From Chitinophaga niastensis (lineage in GTDB: Bacteria > Bacteroidota > Bacteroidia > Chitinophagales > Chitinophagaceae): a stretch of DNA of 64,000 nucleotides. The translations under genes were made by a program, and so were the position numbers. The notes below the pieces were generated by a model that saw nothing but the letters and a program-made list of their open reading frames with translations, made no database searches and was not told where the DNA came from. Of the stretch, positions 57,509-64,000 are shown piece after piece. The DNA is taken from NCBI RefSeq assembly GCF_003014755.1, contig NZ_PYAW01000002.1, forward strand, positions 1,488,001-1,552,000, given 5' to 3'. Every line of letters begins with the position of its first letter. Positions within the stretch are counted from its first letter, which is position 1.

Positions 57509-57593
57509 AATGATAGTTGCTTTTTAGCCTCAAAAAGCTAAACTTTGGTTGACAATACTGTCACTCGTTTATAATGGTTTTCGGCTTCTCCAT
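57506..57593 (-). promoter_or_regulatory. Conserved leader of peptide copy 5 with hairpin and mini-ORF
   Basis: The block 57506-57547 holds GCTTTTT/AAAAAGC around the position just before the ATG. The block 57563-57593 encodes MEKPKTIINE then TGA. Both match the copy 3 leader; codon 9 and the stop codon differ but the short frame is kept. Confidence 0.6.
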
Positions 57594-57663
57594 GTGTTAC
57601 TAAAGCCTGGCGATGGGATTAAATTGGGAGTTGCTACAGTTCAGTTTTTCTTTACTACTAATT

Positions 57664-57698
57664 CAAAGTTAAACCCTGTTACTGTATTGCGAATACAG
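57664..57698 (-). promoter_or_regulatory. Shared promoter motif, site A (peptide copy 5)
   Basis: On the minus strand TAACTTTG (57664-57671) is an exact TAnnTTTG box. The perfect inverted repeat CTGTATT-CGC-AATACAG (57682-57698) lies where the -33 region would be, which suggests an activator site. Transcription from here would include the mini-ORF and hairpin of the copy 5 leader. The rest of the gap up to 57943 shows no gene. Confidence 0.55.
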
Positions 57699-57943
57699 CA
57701 TGACTTTTTTCAAAAGAATAAAGTTGTAACACATTGTTGAAAGGCTGAGAAAACCTGCTAACAGGAAAGAACATCATGCAACACTGAGATTTCATTTAGA
57801 GATTATCCTTTTCAATAGTACCTTTATCCGCTCACATGTGTATATTAGTAATAAAGAATTGAAGCCCTCATCAAACTCTATTTTGACTACCCCTGTTGCG
57901 TGATTCCTATTTGTGTAGCTGCACGCTTCTAAAAGAGCTTAAA

Positions 57944-58276
57944 ATGGTTGATTTAAAAGACACTCCGGACTATGTACATTGTTTAATGATATCCCGGCTG
58001 GCAAGGAATATCTCTGAGGAAGAAGAGCTTTACCTGGAACAGCTCATCCGTGAAAATGCAATCGTAAAAAAACAATGGCAAGACCTGCGCTACCAGTTCC
58101 CCCAGGAAAGAATTGATCGTTATGAAGAATTGGATTGGTTAGATGCAGCTGAAATTACTGCACTCCCGCTGCATCACAATTGGCCACTCCTCATCATTCG
58201 CTGGCTGGCGGTGGTAATAACCATTATAATGGCTGTTGGCTTGATTATTTTATTCTTTTACAGGAAACACACCTGA
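57944..58276 (+). CDS. Small FecR-like (anti-sigma-like) membrane protein stub
   Basis: The ATG at 57944 is preferred over a TTG at 57896. The 110-residue product has a helical cytosolic N-domain (MISRLARNISEEEELYLEQLIREN) that resembles the start of FecR-type anti-sigma factors, and one membrane helix (WPLLIIRWLAVVITIIMAVGLIILFFY). It then stops, with no periplasmic FecR domain. FecR proteins are usually over 300 residues, so this is either a truncated relic or a short membrane protein of its own. The next gene ends two bases away, convergent. Confidence 0.65.
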   Translation: MVDLKDTPDYVHCLMISRLARNISEEEELYLEQLIRENAIVKKQWQDLRYQFPQERIDRYEELDWLDAAEITALPLHHNWPLLIIRWLAVVITIIMAVGLIILFFYRKHT

Positions 58277-58277
58277 C

Positions 58278-60632
58278 TTACTCCGCCTGCAGCGCCTTTA
58301 CCGGGTTGGCCCTTGCTGCTCTTACTCCCTGATAACTCACTGTTGCCACCGCAATGATAACAGCCAAAGCTCCTGCCGATAAAAACATCCACCACTGCAA
58401 TTCAATACGGTATTCTATACCATGCAGTAATTGCTGCATAATAATCAATGCCAGTGGTGCTGCGAGCAGGAAAGCAATGATAACAGGTTTCAGGAAATCC
58501 TGCGTTAGCATAAACCATATCCTGACAGCATTAGCCCCCATGATCTTACGGATACCAATTTCTTTGTTACGGCGTTCCGCCAGGAAGGCAGATAAGCCAA
58601 AGAGCCCCAGGCAGGAAATCAGGATAGCCATACCACCTATCCAGTTGATCATCAGCTGTCCGGAACGGATACCATCAAACTGTTTCTGATATGCTTCTTT
58701 GTTGAAGTAATATTCAAAGGGGTATTCCGGGTTACTTCTTTTTACTGCCTGCTCAATTTTAACCAGACTTTGTTGGGGATCAACACCATCACGCAGACGG
58801 ATAAAAAAATGATTCATAGCACCGGTGCCGAGATAAAAGGCCATCGGTCTGGTACCATTAAAGGGGTTGTCGCAAACGAAATCTTTTACTACACCAATAA
58901 TAGGATTCTTGCCTAACAGGGTACCTATTATCGGCTCTTTAAGTCCCATCTTTTTAACCGCCGTCTGGTTCACGATGCAGCCGGTGGAGTCGCTGCCATA
59001 ATCCGGACTAAACTCACGACCGGCTACCATGGTCATCCCGGCTGTTCTGGCCCAGTCGTATTGTATAGAGGAAACCACTATCGAAAAATTCTGATCAGGT
59101 GTTTTTCCGGGCCATTGAATGCCATCGGTAGCACCGCCATATTCCAGCAGGTTATCTGTGCCGGCAGATACGCTCACTATCTCAGGGATTTGCAGCAGAT
59201 CGTTTTTAAGGACTTTAAATTTGCCTGTCATATCACCCCTGGCTGGTATCTCAAGCAGGTTGTCCTGATTGTAGCCTACCGGCCTGTTTTGCCCGTAGCG
59301 GAGTTGATTATAAATGACGATGGTAGTAATGATCATAATAATGGAAAGGACAAACTGAAAGGTCACCAAACTCCTGCGCAATATAGATCCACCTTTATGA
59401 TGGCTGATTACACCTTTTAAAACTTTCACGGGCTGAAAACTGCTGAGAAAGAATGCGGGGTAACTGCCGGCTACAAGCCCGGTAAATAATACTAAACTAA
59501 GGAGTCCTGACCATATTCGCCAATTAGAGAAGCCAAAAGAAATACTTCTGCCGGATATGCGGTTGAGTGCAGGTATCGTAATAAGTGTCAGTAAAATACT
59601 CAGTAGCATAGCCAGGAAAGTAATTAACAGGGCTTCTGCCAGAAATTGAAAGATGATGGTCTTGCGGGAGGCGCCTAACGCTTTGCGCACACCTACTTCT
59701 CGGGCACGGCGCTCAGAGCGTGCAGTGGCGAGGTTCATGAAATTGATGCAGGCAATCAGCAAAACAAACAAACCAATAATGCCTGACAGCATTACCACCT
59801 GGAAGCGGCCGCCGTATCTGTTGGGTTTACCGTTTTTGAAGGCGCCATGCATCCAGGAATCTGCAAAAGGATAAGCAAACAAATGTTCGGTGGAGTCCTG
59901 CGTTTTTTCCAGGAATAATTTTTCCAGTTTGTGGTTAAGTCCCGGCAGATCGGCGCCAGGCTGTAGTTGTACCCAGGTCAGGAGCCGGTTATTATCCCAT
60001 TTATCTATCCAGTCTTTGTTCTCCTGTTCAAAAAGGCGGAAAGGCAGTATAATATCACAGCGCATTGTGCTGTTGGGAGGGATATCACGAATGATGGCAG
60101 CCACTTTCAGGTCATGTGTATTATTTTGCCGGATAATTTTGCCCATGGGATCTGCCTTACCAAATAATCTGGCGGCGGCACTTTCGGTTAATACCACAGA
60201 TCCCGGCTCACGCAGCGCCGTAACCGGATTGCCGGCTATGGCAGGGAAAGTCATGATATTAAAATAGTCAGGATCTGCATAGAGAGATAATTGATAGATG
60301 TTCTTGTCGCCTGTTTTGATCAGTTGCTGACCGCCGTAAGAGGAACGGGCGGCATATTTTATTTCAGGGAGATCACTGCGCAATGCAGCTGCCAGCGGGG
60401 CAGGAGTGGACGAGCCGGTGAAAAAGGTGCCATCCCGTTTCTGGTGTTGCATGAGTAAATGGATATCCTGCAGATGCGCATGAAAAGCATTAAAACCGAA
60501 TTCATCTGTAATCCACAGCATGATAATGATGCCGGTGGCTAAACCGATGGACAGTCCGCCGATGTTGATGATTGTGGATAGCTTATTTTTCAGCAGATTT
60601 CTCCAGCCGAGCTGGAAGTAATTTTTAAACAT
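58278..60632 (-). CDS. FtsX/MacB-type ABC permease, 784 residues
   Basis: This has the same architecture as the permease at 9.9-12.3 kb: N-terminal helix (IINIGGLSIGLATGIIIMLWI), MacB-like periplasmic domain, FtsX helices with ERRAREVGVRKALGASRK, a second periplasmic domain, and final helices with ERRNKEIGIRKIMGANA. The ATPase partner is not in the window. Substrates of this Bacteroidota family are mostly unknown (drugs, peptides or lipoproteins). It follows the small lipoprotein gene by 44 bases on the same strand and may be co-transcribed with it. Confidence 0.88.
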   Translation of the reverse strand: MFKNYFQLGWRNLLKNKLSTIINIGGLSIGLATGIIIMLWITDEFGFNAFHAHLQDIHLLMQHQKRDGTFFTGSSTPAPLAAALRSDLPEIKYAARSSYGGQQLIKTGDKNIYQLSLYADPDYFNIMTFPAIAGNPVTALREPGSVVLTESAAARLFGKADPMGKIIRQNNTHDLKVAAIIRDIPPNSTMRCDIILPFRLFEQENKDWIDKWDNNRLLTWVQLQPGADLPGLNHKLEKLFLEKTQDSTEHLFAYPFADSWMHGAFKNGKPNRYGGRFQVVMLSGIIGLFVLLIACINFMNLATARSERRAREVGVRKALGASRKTIIFQFLAEALLITFLAMLLSILLTLITIPALNRISGRSISFGFSNWRIWSGLLSLVLFTGLVAGSYPAFFLSSFQPVKVLKGVISHHKGGSILRRSLVTFQFVLSIIMIITTIVIYNQLRYGQNRPVGYNQDNLLEIPARGDMTGKFKVLKNDLLQIPEIVSVSAGTDNLLEYGGATDGIQWPGKTPDQNFSIVVSSIQYDWARTAGMTMVAGREFSPDYGSDSTGCIVNQTAVKKMGLKEPIIGTLLGKNPIIGVVKDFVCDNPFNGTRPMAFYLGTGAMNHFFIRLRDGVDPQQSLVKIEQAVKRSNPEYPFEYYFNKEAYQKQFDGIRSGQLMINWIGGMAILISCLGLFGLSAFLAERRNKEIGIRKIMGANAVRIWFMLTQDFLKPVIIAFLLAAPLALIIMQQLLHGIEYRIELQWWMFLSAGALAVIIAVATVSYQGVRAARANPVKALQAE

Positions 60633-60676
60633 GCAATGATGTTTTTGTCAACTGATGATGATCATAAAACGATGCC

Positions 60677-61084
60677 TCAGAAATATAATTCTTCGATGTC
60701 ACAATCACCCGACGCAGTTCTCTTGTTGCCAACGGAAGGCATTTTTGTGGTGAGGCTAAGGGAGATATTCCCTCTGCTCATATGGAGTTTATAAGTTTCC
60801 AGCAGTTTTACATTACCCTGCTTATCTTTTACTTCAATGCTATAGGTGCCGGAGGGAAGCGGTATAAAAAGTGTTTGCTGTTGTAAGGCCGCAGTGCCGC
60901 AGGTAGGCGCATTATCCTGGTAGGGCAGTACACCTTTGTAAGTATCATTAATATAAAGATAGTAAGTACTGTCCGGATGTGTATGTGTCCAGAAATAAGT
61001 TTTCATGGTGCCTCCCTGTACATTGCATTGACTAAGCAATAGCAAAACGGCGGCTGCAACAGGGAGGAGGAATATTCTTTTCAT
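60677..61084 (-). CDS. Small lipoprotein
   Basis: The 135-residue protein has a lipoprotein signal peptide with lipobox LLSQC at about residues 16-20. The mature part is beta-rich (YYLYINDTYKGVLPY, TLFIPLPSGTYSIEVKDKQGN) and looks like a small PEGA-like or Ig-like domain. Two further Cys (CGTAAL and GDCDIEE) may pair. No family is certain. It precedes the FtsX permease by 44 bases, so it may be an accessory lipoprotein of that system. Confidence 0.7.
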   Translation of the reverse strand: MKRIFLLPVAAAVLLLLSQCNVQGGTMKTYFWTHTHPDSTYYLYINDTYKGVLPYQDNAPTCGTAALQQQTLFIPLPSGTYSIEVKDKQGNVKLLETYKLHMSRGNISLSLTTKMPSVGNKRTASGDCDIEELYF

Positions 61085-61171
61085 GTAGTGTAGTTTTGGG
61101 TGAGCAGCGATATTTTCCCAAAAATTACAGGAAGAGAAGGAGTTGGGTTAACAAATGTGATGGAAATGTAA

Positions 61172-62350
61172 TTATATGTGACGAAAGGAATGGTTTTCGA
61201 CTTGCTTCTTTGCACCTGCCTCCAGTTTGCTCCTGAGTGCAATCATCAGCAAGGAAGCCACACCAAACGCCATGCCTGTCCAGGGGGCCTGGGCGATGCC
61301 ATAGTTGGCAATCACCCATCCACCCACGATGGTACCCGCAGATACGCCCAGGTTACCAAAGGAGATAGCCAGTGTATTGGCAAATTCCATGGCATCCGGA
61401 GCGGCGGATATCATATAGGCGGCAGCGTTAAGGAAACAGGGCGCATATAAAAATCCCCATATGGCAATCACGATCATGGTAGCAAAGGAGTTGTTGCCGG
61501 CATAATATAAAGCTGCAGGAATGAAGATGGTGCCCAACAGGAAAGCTGCGGCTGTAAGCGGAATACTTTTGCCCAGCATCCTGCCGGCCAGCCAGTTGGC
61601 CAGTATGCCGGTAACGCCAAACAGCAGCATCATGTAGCTGATGGTTTGAGGGCTCATCTGTTTTACCTTACCCAGGTAGTCAGCAAAATAACTATAGGTA
61701 GAAAACCAGGCAGCAATCATCAGGAAGTTCATAGCGCTGCTGAGCAGAAAATCCGGTCGGGTCAATATTTTCAATTGTGTGCCGTATGATTTTTTTTCCG
61801 CTACCGGCATAGATGGTAATGCACTGAAGATGCTGATCAGTGCCAAGGCACTTACGATAGCCTGAACAATAAATGATGTCCGCCATGTATAAACACTCGC
61901 CAGATATGTAGCATAAGGCACGGTGGTCACCATGGCGATGGCAATACCACCCAGTACAATCCCCATAAGCTGATGTTCCTGTTTTTTATCGCCATGGCGC
62001 ACTGCTGCTGCAATGGCGGAAGAAATAAATACGGGTTGCAGGAAGGCCGGTAACATGCGCATCACCACCAGTAGCCAGAAAGGAGGTGCCAGTGCAGATA
62101 CAATGCCGGTCAGCAAAAAGATACTCATGCCCGCTAGCATGATTTTTTTGCGGTTGATGCCCGAGGCGAGCAGCGTCATAAACGGACCGGTTAATGCAAT
62201 CACCAGAGCAAAAGCACTTAGCAGGATGCCGGCCTTATTGATGCTGATACGGTAATAGGTAGCTACCTGTGGCAATATGCCGATAATGCCAAATTCTGTT
62301 GTGATAATGCCTATCAAGCCTAAACAGCCGATGTATGCGATCTTTTTCAT
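61172..62350 (-). CDS. MFS exporter, second copy (AraJ-like)
   Basis: The 392-residue protein has 12 helices, with TEFGIIGILPQVATYYRIS in helix 1 and INRKKIMLAGMSIFLLTG after helix 2, the same motif positions as in the MFS protein at 14.7-16 kb. Both are AraJ/YdhP-type inner-membrane exporters. It is divergent from the LysR gene with a 103-base gap that holds the LysR box, a standard LysR-target layout. The substrate is unknown, and a small-molecule inducer of the LysR protein is expected. Confidence 0.9.
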   Translation of the reverse strand: MKKIAYIGCLGLIGIITTEFGIIGILPQVATYYRISINKAGILLSAFALVIALTGPFMTLLASGINRKKIMLAGMSIFLLTGIVSALAPPFWLLVVMRMLPAFLQPVFISSAIAAAVRHGDKKQEHQLMGIVLGGIAIAMVTTVPYATYLASVYTWRTSFIVQAIVSALALISIFSALPSMPVAEKKSYGTQLKILTRPDFLLSSAMNFLMIAAWFSTYSYFADYLGKVKQMSPQTISYMMLLFGVTGILANWLAGRMLGKSIPLTAAAFLLGTIFIPAALYYAGNNSFATMIVIAIWGFLYAPCFLNAAAYMISAAPDAMEFANTLAISFGNLGVSAGTIVGGWVIANYGIAQAPWTGMAFGVASLLMIALRSKLEAGAKKQVENHSFRHI

Positions 62351-62396
62351 CTCTTTTAAAAATTATTAAACTGTTGCAAAGGTGAGTGGATATATG

Positions 62397-62422
62397 CTAT
62401 AAATAAAATAGCTTGATTTATG
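62397..62422 (-). promoter_or_regulatory. LysR-type T-N11-A box between MFS 2 and LysR
   Basis: ATAAAT (62399-62404), 11 bases, then ATTTAT (62416-62421). The 26-base block differs at two positions from 16022-16047. It lies 47 bases before the MFS start and 32 before the LysR start. Confidence 0.75.
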
Positions 62423-62453
62423 TAGGTTCATAAAAATATTTATAATTTGCAGT

Positions 62454-63344
62454 ATGGTTAATTTAGAATGGTACAGGACTTTTAAGGCTGTTTATCAAAC
62501 AGGCTCGCTAACAGCAGCCGCTAAGGAGCTATTTATTTCACAACCTAATGTGGGGCAGCACCTCTCTGCGCTGGAAGCACATGTAGGCATGAAATTGTTT
62601 GAGCGCAAGCCCCGTATTGTGCCAACAGATTATGGTAAAATGTTTTATACACAGATTATTGAGCCTTTATCAAGACTGGAGAATGTAGAAACAGATTTTA
62701 GGCATCGTTGTATTTATAAGGAGCTGCCGTATATCAACATAGGCGCTGTAAAGGAGATTTTTTACAGCTTATTTGCAAAAAATATCACCCGGCTTCCGGC
62801 CATGGTAACAATGGAATTTGGGATAACGAAAGACCTTATCTCAAAACTTCAAAAGAATGATATTCAATTTGTGATTGCCGCACAACTCATCGAAGGGCAA
62901 CACCTCACTTATGAACCCTTATTCATGGAAAGCTTCACAATCGTTGCCAATGCAGATATGGACACAACTGTGCTGGACGGCTACCTGGCCAATAAAGAAC
63001 ATGATAAAGCGGAGGACTGGTTGTTAAAACAGGACTGGTTTGCCTACAGCAGCGACCTGGCTGTTATCCGCCGATTCTGGCTACAGAATTTCGCCAAGCG
63101 CCCGGTGATGAAGCCTCGTTACGTCATCCCTGATATGCATAACATCCTGGAAGCGATCAGTAATGGTAATGGTATGACTGTCACCGCCAACTACCTCGCA
63201 GTGGAACCGCTGAAACAGGGCCGTTTGAAAGAAGTTTGGATAGGAAACGTACCTACTACCAATACTATTTATCTGGCTTATGATAAAACCAAGGCTAGTC
63301 CCGGGCAGATTGAAATAGTGAGGCAGCTGTTAAAGCCCATGTAA
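62454..63344 (+). CDS. LysR-family transcriptional regulator
   Basis: The 296-residue protein has an N-terminal LysR winged helix (YRTFKAVYQTGSLTAAAKEL, SQPNVGQHLSALE, KLFERKPRIVPTDYG) and a periplasmic-binding-like effector domain (about 95-296: YINIGAVKEIFYSLF, VIAAQLIEGQHLTYEP). It probably activates the divergent MFS gene and, through an almost identical box, the MFS gene 46 kb away. The ligand is unknown. It ends in open sequence before the convergent beta-lactamase gene. Confidence 0.92.
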   Translation: MVNLEWYRTFKAVYQTGSLTAAAKELFISQPNVGQHLSALEAHVGMKLFERKPRIVPTDYGKMFYTQIIEPLSRLENVETDFRHRCIYKELPYINIGAVKEIFYSLFAKNITRLPAMVTMEFGITKDLISKLQKNDIQFVIAAQLIEGQHLTYEPLFMESFTIVANADMDTTVLDGYLANKEHDKAEDWLLKQDWFAYSSDLAVIRRFWLQNFAKRPVMKPRYVIPDMHNILEAISNGNGMTVTANYLAVEPLKQGRLKEVWIGNVPTTNTIYLAYDKTKASPGQIEIVRQLLKPM

Positions 63345-63379
63345 CAAGGAGGGGATGGGGGTGGTATTCGTATCCGTTC

Positions 63380-64000
63380 CTACTTCAACAGCTCCAGCGT
63401 ATGCGTAATCATCTCCGCATTCCCTTGCCAGCCCTGATGTCCCGGAATAATATACCTGGTATGTTTAAAACGTGTAGCCACGTTATGCAGTGATGCCGGC
63501 CATTGCGCTAAATTACTATCTCCGGTAAAGCCAATTGTTTTTGCTTCCAGGCTTTTTATAAAGCAGCCACCATAAAGTATCTGGTCTTTTGGAAACCAGA
63601 TAAGCAGGTTGTCTTTGGTATGTCCTTCGCCGGGATAGTACGTTTGAATGCGCAACTTACCTACAGTAAAAGTGGTATCCTTATCAAAAGTAAATTCGGG
63701 TTGTTTGTAACCTCCGGCTTTGCACAAATCCGCGGTTAGCTTGCTGGTATAGGTTTTTATGCCATTTTTTTTAAACACGTCCAATCCGATAGTTCTGTCA
63801 TCATGAAAGTGTGTTGCAATGGCGAGCACAATTTTTTGATGATATTGTTGTGTGAGTGTATCTATTAATTGTTGCGTTTGTGCTTCGCTCCAGGGAGTAT
63901 CAATAATTACAATGCCGCTGTCGGTAACAACGTAAAGCCCGTTGGCCGGAAATATAGTGTTGGCGTACTTCCCATAGGAAGTATACACATAAAAATTACC
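63380..64000 (-). CDS. Subclass B1 metallo-beta-lactamase, partial at window edge
   Basis: The gene runs off the right edge. The frame is open through 64000 and the GTG at 63986-63988 encodes an internal Val (NFYVYTSYGKY), not a start. The sequence follows BlaB/IND-type B1 enzymes closely: ATHFHDDR (zinc ligands His-His-Asp), GEGHTKDN (His), GGCFIKS (Cys plus the substrate-binding Lys) and PGHQGW (His). All six zinc ligands are present, so the enzyme should hydrolyse beta-lactams, likely including carbapenems, in the periplasm. The signal peptide lies outside the window. Confidence 0.9.
   Translation of the reverse strand, partial: GNFYVYTSYGKYANTIFPANGLYVVTDSGIVIIDTPWSEAQTQQLIDTLTQQYHQKIVLAIATHFHDDRTIGLDVFKKNGIKTYTSKLTADLCKAGGYKQPEFTFDKDTTFTVGKLRIQTYYPGEGHTKDNLLIWFPKDQILYGGCFIKSLEAKTIGFTGDSNLAQWPASLHNVATRFKHTRYIIPGHQGWQGNAEMITHTLELLK

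Noticed and set aside
57549..57740. 63-codon plus-strand frame upstream of the FecR-like stub
   Set aside because: It is antisense to the conserved leader and promoter of peptide copy 5, which explain the sequence better.
63986..63988. GTG as start of the metallo-beta-lactamase gene
   Set aside because: The frame continues upstream with NFY, which matches the conserved start of mature B1 enzymes, so this is an internal Val and the gene runs off the window.

Overview
The window reads as chromosomal DNA from a Bacteroidota, most like Chitinophagaceae (Chitinophaga or a relative). Evidence: a SusC/SusD pair with an STN domain, 790-residue FtsX-type permeases, GH2 and GH20 enzymes with signal peptides, a BlaB-like B1 metallo-beta-lactamase, AraC regulators, weak ribosome binding sites, and several promoters fitting the Bacteroidetes pattern TTTG-N19/20-TAnnTTTG. 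No rRNA, tRNA, CRISPR array, transposase or phage gene was seen.

Layout. (1) 0-9.3 kb: surface-glycan locus, with an AraC-type regulator cut by the left edge, seven glycosyltransferases (GT61, several GT2-like, a GT8-like) and an MsbA-type ABC exporter. (2) 9.5-17.2 kb: small-molecule and stress genes (FtsX permease, MarR-GNAT fusion regulator, two VOC proteins, MFS exporter, DinB protein). (3) 17.4-30 kb: a two-gene envelope unit of unknown function, an esterase with a TPR tail, an OmpA-like protein, pyrophosphatase plus Nramp-like transporter, a double hybrid histidine kinase with a stand-alone receiver, and a GH20 hexosaminidase. (4) 29.9-41 kb: two tandem AraC paralogues, then a GH2 enzyme, a decayed stretch, SusD and SusC. 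(5) 41-57.9 kb: visibly AT-richer accessory region with two exported S9 peptidases, five paralogous small exported cysteine peptides, a membrane-anchored thioredoxin-like protein, an FAD-oxidoreductase/GT-C fusion and an outer-membrane barrel protein. (6) 57.9-64 kb: FecR-like stub, second FtsX permease, lipoprotein, second MFS exporter with divergent LysR regulator, and a B1 metallo-beta-lactamase cut by the right edge.

Best candidate for an undescribed system: region 5. The five peptides share a signal peptide, an invariant first Cys (residue 40 in four of five) and a C-terminal Cys always nine residues from the end. Two peptide genes lie convergent to an S9 peptidase gene, and the two peptidase genes share an upstream promoter-like block. 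Two peptide genes share a roughly 90-base leader with a hairpin and a 10-codon mini-ORF. A promoter-like motif recurs upstream of two peptide genes and of the FAD/GT-C gene. A secreted-peptide pathway (oxidised by the thioredoxin-like protein, processed by S9 peptidases) is an inference only.

Two regulatory links are clear in the sequence. The LysR gene at 62.45 kb probably controls both MFS exporters, since both promoters carry a nearly identical ATAAAT-N11-ATTTAT box 46 kb apart. The MarR-GNAT regulator probably controls itself and the VOC gene at 14.2 kb through GTAAC...GTTAC palindromes placed on the -7 boxes.
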